Assembly: GCA_963749415.1 (NCBI GenBank)
Contig: CAVVMG010000001.1
Location: 2,418,001 to 2,482,000, forward strand
Reading direction: 5' to 3'
Length of the DNA stretch: 64,000 nt
Source: JALYNX01 sp963749415
GTDB lineage: Bacteria > Actinomycetota > Acidimicrobiia > Spongiisociales > ZC4RG35
Below, piece after piece: positions 15,350-24,156 of the stretch. Both the position numbers and the translations under genes were made by a program. Under the pieces are notes generated by a model. The model was given only the letters and a program-made list of their open reading frames with translations, had not been told where the DNA came from and searched no databases. How positions within the stretch are numbered: position 1 is the stretch's first letter; each line of letters begins with the position of its first letter.

Positions 15350-15792
15350 CGACTATCACCTCCATCGTCTTCAACAGGGTCGCCTACCGCGCCGATCCGA
15401 TACAGATAGTCGGCCTCGAGGCGAAGCACGTTCTCCACGTCGCGGCGAGCGTAGGACACGCCGTGTTTGGTGGCGACCTGGTCGAGGATGAAGTCGACCG
15501 ACGCCTCGTGACCGCCGGCGACGGTTTCGACAGGTTTGGACCTGTCCTCCTGGGCCAGGCCCTGCAGGTAGTAGACCTCCCACTCCAGGATGCGTCTGAT
15601 GTCGGCCCGGGGCACGGTTGGCTGCCCCTCCTGGGCGAGCCCGGTCTCCACATGCCGCACCGCGTCCTCGACGACGTAGGTCAACGGGTCATAGCTAGGG
15701 CGGCGGCGAGCCTCCTGCCACACCACCAGGGCGACGATGAAGAGAAAAGCGCCGACGAGGACGGCGACCAGGGCAAGGGCAGAGCCAGACAC
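15346..15792 (-). CDS. Membrane-anchored hypothetical protein (148 aa)
   Basis: One N-terminal membrane helix (LALVAVLVGAFLFIVALVVW) followed by a soluble helical domain of about 120 residues. The domain contains two similar segments: IRRILEWEVYYLQGLAQED and VENVLRLEADYLYRIGAV. These look like an internal duplication of a helix-turn unit around a conserved E..YL. I do not recognise the family. The GTG start lacks a Shine-Dalgarno sequence and lies right against the alternating purine-pyrimidine tract upstream, so the true start could be slightly different. First gene of a three-gene overlapping operon with the zinc-ribbon protein. Confidence 0.6.
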   Translation of the reverse strand: MSGSALALVAVLVGAFLFIVALVVWQEARRRPSYDPLTYVVEDAVRHVETGLAQEGQPTVPRADIRRILEWEVYYLQGLAQEDRSKPVETVAGGHEASVDFILDQVATKHGVSYARRDVENVLRLEADYLYRIGAVGDPVEDDGGDSR

Positions 15793-15800
15793 GCGAGGAA

Positions 15801-15836
15801 ACGTATATGCGTGTGTGCGTATATGCGTATGTGCGC
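15801..15836. repeat. 36-bp perfect alternating purine-pyrimidine tract
   Basis: Every base alternates purine and pyrimidine for 36 bases, built from repeats of GTATATGCGT and GTGTGTGC steps. It fills the gap between the acyl-CoA dehydrogenase stop and the start of the membrane-anchored hypothetical gene. Alternating GC/GT/AT steps of this length can adopt left-handed Z-DNA under negative supercoiling. The GC/AT mix lowers that tendency, and no protein site is implied. Confidence 0.8.
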
Positions 15837-15840
15837 CGTC

Positions 15841-17634
15841 CTAGAAAGCGGCTACCGGCACCTGCATCAGTGATCCGTCTTCCGCTTCGGCGAGACGGCG
15901 CCTGGTGGCTACCCGGGGAGCGGCATGGTCGAGGAACCAACGGGCCGACTCGACCTTCCCCCGGAGGAAGGGATCACTGTCCGCGCCAGGGAAGGCGATC
16001 TCGGCGTGTCGCAACATCTGCCAGGCGATCACCACCTCGGCGAAGGAGCCGAGCAGCGATGTGGTGTGGAGACCGACCTTGTAGACCTCGGTCGTGTCCC
16101 CGGAAAACGAGGCCATCAGATCCTCGACCATGCTCCCCAACTGACCCTGGGCGTCGTCGAGCATCCGGCTCAACTGCTCTCTCTCGGCGGACAGCGGGTC
16201 GGCGTCGGGCCCGCCTTTGACGAACTCGGTGATCTCCGAGGCCAGAGCGGCGAGCGTGGACCCCTGATCACGGGCGATCTTGCGAAAGAACAGGTCCAGG
16301 GCCTGGATCCCGGTCGTCCCCTCGTAGATGGTGTCGATCTTGGTGTCTCGGATGTATTGCTCCAGCGGGTAGTCCTGAGTGAACCCCGAGCCTCCGAACA
16401 CCTGGAGCGCATCGGCCAGCTGCTCGTATGCGGTCTCGGACGAATACCCCTTGACCATGGGCAGGAGCAAATCGGAGCGGCGCTCCCACCGGTCATCGTC
16501 GGGATGGATCTGTGCCTGGTCCTGGACCCACGCCGTGTACATCACCAGGGCGCGGAGCCCCTCCGCATATGACTTGAGGGTCATCAGCATCCGGCGAACG
16601 TCCGGATGATCGATGATCGGGACCCGAGGTGCCGTTTTGTCTGTGGCCTTCGTCAGGTCCGCACCCTGGTAGCGCTCCTTGGCGTAGGCCAGGGCGTTGA
16701 GGTAGCCGGTGCTCAGGGTGCCCATGGACTTGGTTCCGATCATCATTCGCGCCCCCTCGATGACCTGGAACATCTGCCGGATCCCGTCGTGACGGTCACC
16801 CACCAGGTATCCGATCGCGGGCCGGTCGGCACCGAACGTCATCTCGCAGGTGGTCGAGCCTTTGAGCCCCATCTTCTTCTCGAGGTGGGTCGCGACCACG
16901 CCGTTGCGCTCGCCGAGGCTCCCGTCGGGGTTCACCAGGAACTTGGGCACCACGAAGAGGGAAAGCCCTTTCGTGCCCGCAATCGCCCCTTCGGGGCGAG
17001 CCAGAACCAGGTGAATGATGTTCTCACTGGCGTCGTGCTCCCCACCGGTGATGAACCGCTTCACACCTTCGATACGCCAGGTGCCGTCCCCCATGTCGAT
17101 GGCTTTGGTGGCCCCGGCGCCGACATCGGAGCCGGCGTCGGGCTCGGTGAGGATCATGCTCCCCGACCAGTGCTCGTCCATCCAGAGCCGGGCCAGGTCC
17201 TTCTGCTCCTCCGTGCCCTCTTCGAAGAGGACCCTGGCGAAGAGGGCCCCTCCCGCATACCAGCTCACAGTCGTGTTGGAGGCGAGCAGCATCTCCTGTG
17301 TGGCCCACAAAACGGAGGGCGGTACGGGGGTCCCGCCCAACTCTGCCGGCGCCCCGAACCTGTCCCAACCGCCCTCCCGGTACGCGCGCACTCCCGCTTG
17401 GACCGACTCGGGGAGAGCCACGGTGCCGTCGTTCAACTCGAGGGGTATCCGGTCCTGGTCGACGTATGAGGAGGCGAACTCCTCGCGAGCGAGTCGCTCG
17501 ATCTCACGCAACACGTCACGAACGGTGTCCACATCGAGGTCGGGCCAGGGATCGACCCCGAGGTGATCCTGGATCCGGTGGACCTCGAAGAGATTGAACT
17601 CGATGTCCCGGATGTTGGACCTGTAGTGACTCAC
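15841..17634 (-). CDS. Acyl-CoA dehydrogenase, long form (FadE5-like)
   Basis: 597 residues, longer than the roughly 380-400 of typical acyl-CoA dehydrogenases, and matching the FadE5-type long branch with N- and C-terminal extensions. FAD and substrate motifs include MILTEPDAGSDVG, KRFITGGEHD and GLKGSTTCEM. The catalytic base Glu is in TIYEGTTGIQALDLF, and VFGGSGFTQDYPLEQYIRD is the conserved core loop. It oxidises acyl-CoA to trans-2-enoyl-CoA in fatty-acid breakdown. The N-terminus SHYRSNIRDIEFNLFEV fits the family and supports the GTG start. Divergent from a TetR gene, with a palindrome between them, so it is probably that regulator's target. Confidence 0.9.
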   Translation of the reverse strand: MSHYRSNIRDIEFNLFEVHRIQDHLGVDPWPDLDVDTVRDVLREIERLAREEFASSYVDQDRIPLELNDGTVALPESVQAGVRAYREGGWDRFGAPAELGGTPVPPSVLWATQEMLLASNTTVSWYAGGALFARVLFEEGTEEQKDLARLWMDEHWSGSMILTEPDAGSDVGAGATKAIDMGDGTWRIEGVKRFITGGEHDASENIIHLVLARPEGAIAGTKGLSLFVVPKFLVNPDGSLGERNGVVATHLEKKMGLKGSTTCEMTFGADRPAIGYLVGDRHDGIRQMFQVIEGARMMIGTKSMGTLSTGYLNALAYAKERYQGADLTKATDKTAPRVPIIDHPDVRRMLMTLKSYAEGLRALVMYTAWVQDQAQIHPDDDRWERRSDLLLPMVKGYSSETAYEQLADALQVFGGSGFTQDYPLEQYIRDTKIDTIYEGTTGIQALDLFFRKIARDQGSTLAALASEITEFVKGGPDADPLSAEREQLSRMLDDAQGQLGSMVEDLMASFSGDTTEVYKVGLHTTSLLGSFAEVVIAWQMLRHAEIAFPGADSDPFLRGKVESARWFLDHAAPRVATRRRLAEAEDGSLMQVPVAAF

Positions 17635-17672
17635 CGACTTTCTGCTCCCAGTATTTGAGTGATGATTCTAAT

Positions 17673-17688
17673 TTGTGCGAACGCTCAA
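17673..17688. promoter_or_regulatory. Candidate TetR operator (palindrome between acyl-CoA dehydrogenase and tetR)
   Basis: TTGTGCG-AA-CGCTCAA: 7-base arms with one mismatch and a 2-base centre, in the 83-base gap between divergent genes. The position and size fit autoregulation by the TetR protein and control of the dehydrogenase. A looser TTGAG/CTCAA pair lies just upstream. Confidence 0.5.
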
Positions 17689-17717
17689 TGTAAGCGGGAA
17701 GAACTACCGTCTCTGCC

Positions 17718-18278
17718 ATGCGGTACAAGGCCGGACTCGAGACCAGGGACCGCATCCTGGGGGCCACCCGGTCGATGATCGCCGGGGAGGGCTTGGAGGG
17801 GACCACGATCAAGGGGATCTGTGACCGGGCAGATGTGCTGCCGGGCAGCTTCTACAACCTCTTCGACTCCAAGGAGCAGGCGATCCTCACAGTGGTCCGC
17901 GAGGCCATCGATGCCGTCGACCCCGACCCCGAGCATCAAGGGACCGACACCCTCGACGAGCTGGTCGGCGCCTACGAGCGCTTCCTGGAGGAGGAGCCCG
18001 CTCTGTCTGCGGTGTATATCCGGATTGCGGTATCAGGGGCGGCGGCCAACCCGGAGTTGAAGGGCCGCCTTATTCGCCATCACGAGGGACGGGTCCGTCG
18101 CTTCGCCTCTGCCTTGCAACGTCAGGCTCCCGAGATCGACGACGGTCACGCCACGCGCAGAGCGGAGACCCTGGTCCTCGCCTTGAATGGGATTGCCCTC
18201 CATCGCGTTCTCGATCCTTCATTCGATGTCGCCGCCCACGCCCGGGCCCTATTGGTGGATGCCGCGGCCGTCGGCTGA
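17718..18278 (+). CDS. TetR/AcrR family transcriptional regulator
   Basis: 186 residues. The N-terminal helix-turn-helix spans about 8-55: RDRILGATRSMIAGEGLEGTTIKGICDRADV, then PGSFYNLFDSKEQAIL, the invariant recognition-helix region. The remaining residues form the helical ligand domain. Such regulators bind as dimers to palindromes and release on binding an effector. It lies divergent from the acyl-CoA dehydrogenase gene, so an acyl-CoA or fatty-acid ligand is a reasonable guess, not shown by the sequence. ATG start. The next gene begins 29 bases after its stop. Confidence 0.88.
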   Translation: MRYKAGLETRDRILGATRSMIAGEGLEGTTIKGICDRADVLPGSFYNLFDSKEQAILTVVREAIDAVDPDPEHQGTDTLDELVGAYERFLEEEPALSAVYIRIAVSGAAANPELKGRLIRHHEGRVRRFASALQRQAPEIDDGHATRRAETLVLALNGIALHRVLDPSFDVAAHARALLVDAAAVG

Positions 18279-18307
18279 GGCAGTGGTCTGACCCCTAATC
18301 TCGCTCG

Positions 18308-19222
18308 ATGGAATTGGCGGTACAGACCCGGGGGCCTTGGGAGCTGGTGTCAGCCACCGCTCGCTGGGCCGAGGAGAACCGCCTGGCAGCCTTCGCCATG
18401 CCCGACCACTACCTGGAACGGGGCGATGAGCTCGCCGTACCTGCGTTCGACCACTACATCCATCTCGCAGCATTGGCGCGCGAGACATCGAACATCGAGC
18501 TCGCCTCGCTGGTCTCCCCGGTCACCTTCCGCCATCCCGCGGTGCTCTACAAAATGGCAGTCACCCTGGACGAGATCTCAGGCGGCCGGTTCACGCTCGG
18601 CGTTGGTGTGGGCTGGCTGACCGAGGAGTTCACGCTCTTCGGCATCGACTTCCCCGATCGCAGCACCCGCTATGAGATGCTCGACGAATGCTTCGCCTTT
18701 CTCCGGGCGGCTCTGGGCCCCACTCCGACCGAATACCACGGTGAGCACTACCACCTCGGAGACTTCGACCCGCAACCTCATCCCGAGAATCTTCGACTCC
18801 TGGTCGGCGGCGGTGGAGCCAAGAAGACCCCGCGCCTGGCCGGCCTCTACGCCGACGAGTTCAATATCTACGCCGGGCACCCCGACTACTTCAAGGATCG
18901 GGCAGCGACAGCCCGTGACTGGGCGCTTCAGGCGGGCAGGGATCCGTCAACGATCTTCCTCAGCTCTGCGAGCCCTGCGGTGGCGGCCCGCAAGGAGAGC
19001 GACTACCGGCAGATACTCGAGCGACACGCTGCCAAGACCAAGTCGACACCGGATCGGATCGAGGAGGTCTACGAAAAGCAGGGCTATCCCCACGGGTCGG
19101 GCTCCAAGGCGTCGGAAATGCTGGCCGCCCTGGCCGAGGCCGGATGCCAGCGCTACTACATGCAGATGTTCGTCCGCGATTTCGCGATCCTCGACATCGC
19201 CCTCGAGGCATACCGAGGGTGA
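18308..19222 (+). CDS. Luciferase-like (LLM) F420-dependent oxidoreductase
   Basis: 304 residues with the bacterial luciferase TIM-barrel pattern. FAMPDHYLER is the early barrel strand, LASLVSPVTFRHPAVLYKMA and LDEISGGRFTLGVGVGW are the cofactor-binding strands, and LRLLVGGGGAKKTPRLAG.YADEFN is the typical phosphate loop. Most actinobacterial members use cofactor F420, some FMN. The substrate is unknown. It overlaps tyrA by four bases (GTGA) and resembles the gene after tyrA, so tyrA sits between two paralogues. Confidence 0.85.
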   Translation: MELAVQTRGPWELVSATARWAEENRLAAFAMPDHYLERGDELAVPAFDHYIHLAALARETSNIELASLVSPVTFRHPAVLYKMAVTLDEISGGRFTLGVGVGWLTEEFTLFGIDFPDRSTRYEMLDECFAFLRAALGPTPTEYHGEHYHLGDFDPQPHPENLRLLVGGGGAKKTPRLAGLYADEFNIYAGHPDYFKDRAATARDWALQAGRDPSTIFLSSASPAVAARKESDYRQILERHAAKTKSTPDRIEEVYEKQGYPHGSGSKASEMLAALAEAGCQRYYMQMFVRDFAILDIALEAYRG

Positions 19223-20253
19223 GCCCGGAGATGCGAACAGCGGCGATCATCGGCACCGGGCTGATCGGAGCCTCGATCGGCATGGCGCTGAGGGACCAGG
19301 GTTGGGGCACTCGCGGATGGGATCCGATCCCGGAGGCACTGCACATGGCTGTCGATCGCGGCGCTGTCGATGCCTGCGACTCGGCCTCAGCGGCGGTTGC
19401 CGGAGCCGACCTCGTAGTTCTCGCCGGGCCGCTATCAGCGAACCTGGAGACCCTGGCCGGCCTCGCCACGGAAGCTCTCGTAACCGATGTCACCGGGGTC
19501 AAACAGCCCATGCTGGAAGCGGTGCCCGCAGGTATCCGCTTCGTCGGTGGCCACCCCATGGCCGGGCGAGAGCACGCCGGACCAGGTGCGGCCAGCGGGG
19601 CGCTGTTCCGGGGAGCGGCGTGGATCCTGTGTGACGACGGGGCGGGCTCCGAGGACGTGGAGCTGCTGCAGGGCATCGTCAAGTCGATCGGCGCCAACCC
19701 GGTGGTGATGCCGGCAGATCATCACGACCGCGTGGTCGCCGCGATCTCACATCTCCCCCATTTGCTCGCCGTGGCCCTCGTCGACCTCGTATCCCACAAC
19801 CCGGACACCGCTGAGTTGGTCTCTGGGAGCTTCCGGGATCTGACCCGGGTCGCGCTCACCGAGTCGGATTGGTGGCCCGAGATCCTCGCCGCCAACTCTC
19901 GCTCGGTCAGCCTGGCTGTAGACGAGATGATCAGCCATCTGGAATCACTTCGCTCCGAGATCACCCGAGGCGACCTCACCGCGCTGGAAGGCAATCTGCA
20001 GAACGCCCGTACGCGGAGAGCAGCAATGGCCTCGCCGGTGGCCGGTGTAGAGGTGATTCTCACCGACCGGCCGGGTGAGATCGCCCGGGTCGGTCATGCC
20101 CTTCAGACCAGCCGGGTCGACGTGCGGGACTTGCAGCTCCGCCACGCGGTGCACGGCGGCGGTGGCATCCTCACCATCTCGGTCCGGCCCGGCGAGGTGG
20201 AGACTCTTCGGGCGGCATTGGGTAAGGAAGGCTTCGATGTCGAGACCGACTGA
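19219..20253 (+). CDS. tyrA: Prephenate dehydrogenase with C-terminal ACT domain
   Basis: 344 residues. The Rossmann fold opens with AIIGTGLIGASIGMALRDQG (GxGxxG). The active-site His lies in GHPMAGREHAGPGAAS, and the prephenate-binding region includes HHDRVVAAISHLPHLLAVAL. An ACT domain occupies about 275-344 (VEVILTDRPGEIARVGHAL), which in this family mediates feedback by tyrosine. The enzyme converts prephenate to 4-hydroxyphenylpyruvate with NAD. The start is taken at a GTG overlapping the previous stop; an ATG four codons later is a close alternative, with GGAG directly adjacent to it. Confidence 0.88.
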   Translation: MSPEMRTAAIIGTGLIGASIGMALRDQGWGTRGWDPIPEALHMAVDRGAVDACDSASAAVAGADLVVLAGPLSANLETLAGLATEALVTDVTGVKQPMLEAVPAGIRFVGGHPMAGREHAGPGAASGALFRGAAWILCDDGAGSEDVELLQGIVKSIGANPVVMPADHHDRVVAAISHLPHLLAVALVDLVSHNPDTAELVSGSFRDLTRVALTESDWWPEILAANSRSVSLAVDEMISHLESLRSEITRGDLTALEGNLQNARTRRAAMASPVAGVEVILTDRPGEIARVGHALQTSRVDVRDLQLRHAVHGGGGILTISVRPGEVETLRAALGKEGFDVETD

Positions 20254-20262
20254 GGTGAGACC

Positions 20263-21177
20263 TTGCTTTTCTCGCTGATGACCGAGCCCCACTTCGGTGG
20301 CACCTACGAGCAGATGCTGGCTGCGGCCCGCCTCGCAGAGAGTCGGAACCTTGTTTCGTTCGCCCGGTGCGACCATTTCCTCTCCGACCGGGATCCCACC
20401 CCTGACGCCTCGGACGCATTCGTGACCCTCGCCGGCCTGGCGCGGGACACCAGCAAGATCCGACTCTGTGTTCTGGTCACCCCGATCACGTTCAGACATC
20501 CCGCGGTGATCGCCAAGAGCGCGGTCGGCATCGACCAGATGTCGGGAGGCCGCTTCGATCTCGGAGTCGGCACCGGTTGGATGGAGTTCGAGCACCAGTC
20601 GCTAGGTATCGAGTTCCCGGACTGGCCGGAGCGTTGGGAGCGGTTCGAGGAAGCCCTGGGATATCTCGAAGCGGCGTTCGGGCCCGGCCACTCCCGTTTC
20701 GAAGGCAACCACTATCGCCTCGACGCCAACGTCGAGCCCAAGCCTCTGGGAATTCGCATCATCATCGGCGGTGGCGGAGCCCGACGCACCCCTGCCCTTG
20801 CCGGCTCCCGGGCCGACGAATACAACTTCTTCATCTGCCCCGCCGAGGAGGCTGCCACCAGGATCGCCACCATGGGGGAGGCGGCCGGCGAGCGCAAGGT
20901 CGAGGCCACGGTCATGGGGCCGGTGATAGTGGGAAGGACGGACGCCGAGTATCGAGACCGGCTGACACGATTCGCCGCGGGGTTCGGCAACGGGCGGGCC
21001 CCAGAGGAGGTCGAGGCCCGTTATCGCGAGTTCGGGGCACTCCTCGGCACGCCGGGACGAGTCGCAGAGACCGTCGCCGGGCTCGCGGATGCGGGAGTCG
21101 ACCGCATCTACCTGCAATGGCTCGACCTCTCGGACCCTGGCGGCATCGACGAGATGTTGGATGTGGTCCTGGGATGA
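20263..21177 (+). CDS. Luciferase-like (LLM) F420-dependent oxidoreductase, second copy
   Basis: 304 residues, same length and pattern as the paralogue before tyrA: FARCDHFLSDRD, LCVLVTPITFRHPAVIAKSA, IDQMSGGRFDLGVGTGW and IIIGGGGARRTPALAGSRADEYN. The two differ clearly in the region around the substrate pocket, so they likely act on different substrates. TTG start, ten bases after the tyrA stop. The stop overlaps the YbaK gene (ATGA). The substrate is unknown. Confidence 0.83.
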   Translation: MLFSLMTEPHFGGTYEQMLAAARLAESRNLVSFARCDHFLSDRDPTPDASDAFVTLAGLARDTSKIRLCVLVTPITFRHPAVIAKSAVGIDQMSGGRFDLGVGTGWMEFEHQSLGIEFPDWPERWERFEEALGYLEAAFGPGHSRFEGNHYRLDANVEPKPLGIRIIIGGGGARRTPALAGSRADEYNFFICPAEEAATRIATMGEAAGERKVEATVMGPVIVGRTDAEYRDRLTRFAAGFGNGRAPEEVEARYREFGALLGTPGRVAETVAGLADAGVDRIYLQWLDLSDPGGIDEMLDVVLG

Positions 21178-21674
21178 CCTCCGTCCCCGAAGCCACGCGC
21201 CGCCTGGTCTCCCGGGTTCCCGGCTTCGAGTTCGCGGTCGAGGAGTTTCCCGCGGGAACGAAGACGGCGGATGACGCCGCCAGAGCGGTCGGCTGCCCGG
21301 TCGCAGCGATCGTCAAGTCTCTGGTATTCGTCCTGATCGGAGAAGACGGCTCGGAGGAGGCGGTGCTGGCCCTGGTCCCCGGTGACCTCCGCCTCGACGT
21401 GGAGGCGTTGGCGTCAGCCGCGGGCGGGGCGAGCGCCAGGAGGGCCACCCTCGAGGAAGTACGAATGGCGACTGGATATGCCGCGGGAGGCACTCCGCCG
21501 TTCGGGCACGACGCCCCAATTCGGGTGTTCGCCGATCCGGCGTTGAGACGGAACGACCCGGTGTGGGCCGCCGGGGGAACCCCGACCACCGTGTTCCCCA
21601 TATCCGTGGAAGACCTGGATCGCCTGGCACGCCCGGTGTGGGCGGCGATAACCGAGTTTTCCCTACGCGGATAG
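21174..21674 (+). CDS. YbaK/EbsC family aminoacyl-tRNA deacylase-like protein
   Basis: 166 residues covering the whole YbaK fold. The diagnostic core is TADDAARAVGCPVAAIVKSLVF, where the Lys is the conserved editing residue. ATLEEVRMATGYAAGGTPPFGH and WAAGGTPTTVFPISVEDL are the second and third motifs. Family members hydrolyse mischarged Cys-tRNA-Pro or Ala-tRNA-Pro, freestanding in the cytosol. ATG start by the 4-base overlap with the oxidoreductase; the longer upstream frame is out of register with any gene. Followed after about 20 bases by sufC. Confidence 0.87.
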   Translation: MTSVPEATRRLVSRVPGFEFAVEEFPAGTKTADDAARAVGCPVAAIVKSLVFVLIGEDGSEEAVLALVPGDLRLDVEALASAAGGASARRATLEEVRMATGYAAGGTPPFGHDAPIRVFADPALRRNDPVWAAGGTPTTVFPISVEDLDRLARPVWAAITEFSLRG

Positions 21675-21693
21675 TGGAAATACCATTGGCCCT

Positions 21694-22449
21694 GTGAGCG
21701 ACCAGGCACCGCTGCTCCAAATCGAGGATCTCCATGCCCGGGCGGGTGACGTCGAGATCCTGCGTGGGGTCGACCTCAACATCGACCGCGGCGAGATCCA
21801 CGCCTTGATGGGGCCCAACGGCTCAGGGAAGTCGACCCTGGCCTCGGTGCTGATGGGCCATCCCGGATACAAGGTGACGCGGGGACGGGTCCTCTACCAA
21901 GGCGAGGACGTGACCGCGATGCCTGCCTATCAGCGGGGCATGAAGGGAATGTTCCTCGCCTTCCAACACCCCGAGGCCATCCCTGGCGTCTCCGTGATCC
22001 AGTTTCTTCGCCAGGCACTGTCCAACCGCACGGGCGTTGATCTCACCGTGCTCGAGCTGAGGCTGAAGGTCATGGACGTCATGAAGGAGCTGGGGATGGA
22101 GTCGTCCTTCGCCGACCGGTATCTCAATGAGGGCTTCTCCGGCGGGGAGCGCAAGCGGAACGAGGTCCTCCAGATGGCGGTCCTGGAGCCGGAGCTGGCG
22201 ATCATGGACGAGACAGACTCCGGCCTGGACATCGACGCGCTGCGCACGGTCGCCGATGGGGTGAACAAGCTGACCGGGCCCGAGCGCGGGTTCCTGATCA
22301 TCACCCACTACCAGCGGCTCCTCGACTACGTCACACCGGACCGAATCCACATCTTCATGGATGGACGGATCCTGGAAAGCGGGGATGCGGGGCTGGCGGC
22401 CCGCCTCGAGGAGGAGGGATACGATGCCTTCCGTACGGTGTTGACCTGA
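21694..22449 (+). CDS. sufC: Fe-S cluster assembly ATPase SufC
   Basis: 251 residues with Walker A MGPNGSGKST, signature FSGGERKRNEVLQMA, Walker B ELAIMDETDSGLDIDAL (the SufC-specific DETDSGLDIDA form) and H-loop ITHY. VLMGHPGYKVT and FLAFQHPEAIPGVSVIQFLR match SufC rather than transport ATPases. SufC drives the SufBCD scaffold that builds Fe-S clusters. GTG start. It sits two bases before sufS, in a sufC-sufS-sufU operon. A second, distinct sufC lies about 5 kb away beside sufD, which is unusual. Confidence 0.92.
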   Translation: MSDQAPLLQIEDLHARAGDVEILRGVDLNIDRGEIHALMGPNGSGKSTLASVLMGHPGYKVTRGRVLYQGEDVTAMPAYQRGMKGMFLAFQHPEAIPGVSVIQFLRQALSNRTGVDLTVLELRLKVMDVMKELGMESSFADRYLNEGFSGGERKRNEVLQMAVLEPELAIMDETDSGLDIDALRTVADGVNKLTGPERGFLIITHYQRLLDYVTPDRIHIFMDGRILESGDAGLAARLEEEGYDAFRTVLT

Positions 22450-22451
22450 GC

Positions 22452-23670
22452 GTGACCGACTTATCCCATCTGAAGTCAGACTTCCCGGTCCTCGGTGACG
22501 GGGTCCACTTCCTCGATTCCGCCGCCTCCTCTCAGAAGCCGATCCCGGTGTTGGAGGCCATGGACCGTTTCGCAAGGACTTCGTACGCCAACGTGCATCG
22601 CGGTGCCTATCGACTGTCCGTGGCCGCCACCGATGCCTATGAGGCCGCCCGGCAGCGAGTAGCCGAATTCATCGGCGCCAGCCGACCGCCGGGAAGTGAT
22701 CTTCACTCGGGGCACGACCACCGCGTTGAACACCGTCGCCTTCGGATGGGGACTGGAGAACCTGGGCCCCGGGGATCGGATCATGAGCACCGAGATGGAG
22801 CATCACGCCAACCTGGTGCCATGGCAGATGGTGGCCAAGCGCACCGGTGCCACGCTCGATCACATACCGATCACCGACGACTACCGGCTCGATGTCGAGG
22901 CGTTCCGGGAGAAAATGGGCCCGGATGTGAAGGTGGTCGCCCTCACCGGGATGTCGAACGTCCTCGGCACCATGCCACCGGTTCGTGAGATCGCGGACAT
23001 CGCCCACGCCGGCGGGGCGCGAGTGGTCGTCGACGCCGCCCAGTTGGCGCCACATGCTCGGATCGACGTCAGGGAGATGGGGGCTGACTTCGTCGCATTC
23101 TCCGCGCACAAGATGCTGGGACCCACCGCAATCGGGATCCTCTGGGGCAGGATGGACGCCCTCGAGGAGACCGAGCCATTCGAGGGTGGAGGGGAGATGA
23201 TCTCCGATGTCACCCTCTTCGACGCGACCTGGGCCGAGATCCCTCACCGTTTCGAGGCGGGCACCCCTCCGATCATCGAGGCGGTAGGGCTTCATGCAGC
23301 CATCGACTACCTGGAGTCGATCGGCATGGACAAGATCTTCCAGCACGACCTGGAGCTCACCGAGATCGCATTGAGCCGTCTCGGGGACATGCCTGGTCTC
23401 TCGATCCAGGGACCTCCTGACACCGCGGACCGCGGCGGGGTGATCTCGATGTCGATGGAAGCGGTACACGCCCACGATCTGGCGACGATCCTGGACGAGT
23501 CCGGTGTCTCGGTGCGCGCCGGGCACCACTGCGCCAAGCCGCTCATGCGGCGGTTGGGTGTGACCGCGACAGCAAGGGCCAGCTTCTACGTATACAACAC
23601 CGAAGAGGACATCGACGCCCTGATCGGCGGATTAAGGAAGGCCGGCGAGTTGTTCGGGCTGGGGACATGA
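22452..23670 (+). pseudogene. sufS: Cysteine desulfurase SufS, interrupted by a +1 frameshift (probably intact in the organism)
   Basis: Two frames together make a full-length SufS (about 405 residues). The first, from GTG, ends correctly at RVAEFIGAS; the second resumes at REVIFTRGTTTALN. The switch is a single extra base in the GACCGCCGGG run near 22686-22690. Removing one base gives an uninterrupted protein. The PLP lysine is in SAHKMLGP and the active-site Cys in VRAGHHCAKPLM, both in the second part. SufS moves sulfur from cysteine to SufU. Since the operon around it is intact and the enzyme is normally essential, a sequencing error is more likely than decay. The stop overlaps sufU by ATGA. 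Confidence 0.85.
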
Positions 23671-24110
23671 GCCTCGAAGACCTGTATCGAGAGGTCATCC
23701 TCGACCACTACCGCAATCCCCGGAACCAGGGTCACCTCGACGCACCCGATGCCAAGGCCCAAGGAGTCAATCCGTTGTGCGGGGACGAGATCACTCTCGA
23801 GCTCGCTTTCGATGGTGACCAGGTGGCATCGGTGGCCATCGAGAGCCAGGGATGTTCCATCAGCCAGTCCTCGGCGTCGATGATGAGTGAGGCCATCAAA
23901 GGCAAGTCCCGAACCGAGATCGATCAGCTCGCTGCGAAGTTCCGGGGGCTGATGTCACTCGAAGGCGGGGACGACCCGGGAATCGACCCCGAGCGCCCCG
24001 GATCGGCTCTGGGCGACATGGAAGCGCTGCAGGGCGTGCGCCAATACCCCGTGCGGATCAAGTGCGCCAGCCTGGCCTGGAACGTGCTTGCCGATGCCTT
24101 GAGCGACTGA
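23667..24110 (+). CDS. sufU: SufU, zinc-dependent sulfurtransferase for Fe-S assembly
   Basis: 147 residues. Three cysteines sit in the expected places: NPLCGDEI (first), SQGCSISQSSASMM (second) and RIKCASLAWNVL (third). With the Asp near the first Cys these bind zinc in SufU. The 18-residue insertion between the second and third motifs (GLMSLEGGDDPGIDPERPG) is characteristic of SufU rather than IscU. It accepts persulfide sulfur from SufS and delivers it to SufBCD. ATG by overlap with sufS. This is the end of the plus-strand suf operon. Confidence 0.92.
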   Translation: MSLEDLYREVILDHYRNPRNQGHLDAPDAKAQGVNPLCGDEITLELAFDGDQVASVAIESQGCSISQSSASMMSEAIKGKSRTEIDQLAAKFRGLMSLEGGDDPGIDPERPGSALGDMEALQGVRQYPVRIKCASLAWNVLADALSD

Positions 24111-24139
24111 GCTGGTGCGGAACGCGGATTGCGGTATGC

Positions 24140-24156
24140 GGCCGGCGAAGCCGGCC
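24140..24156. terminator. Stem-loop between convergent sufU and fumC
   Basis: GGCCGGC-GAA-GCCGGCC, a perfect 7-bp stem with a 3-base loop, just past the sufU stop and touching the fumC stop. No T-run follows on either strand, as is common for high-GC terminators. It could serve both convergent genes. Confidence 0.55.

Noticed and set aside
22452..23670. Programmed +1 frameshifting in sufS
   Set aside because: No known slippery site, and the same kind of +1 break occurs in unrelated genes in this window, so a sequence error is simpler.
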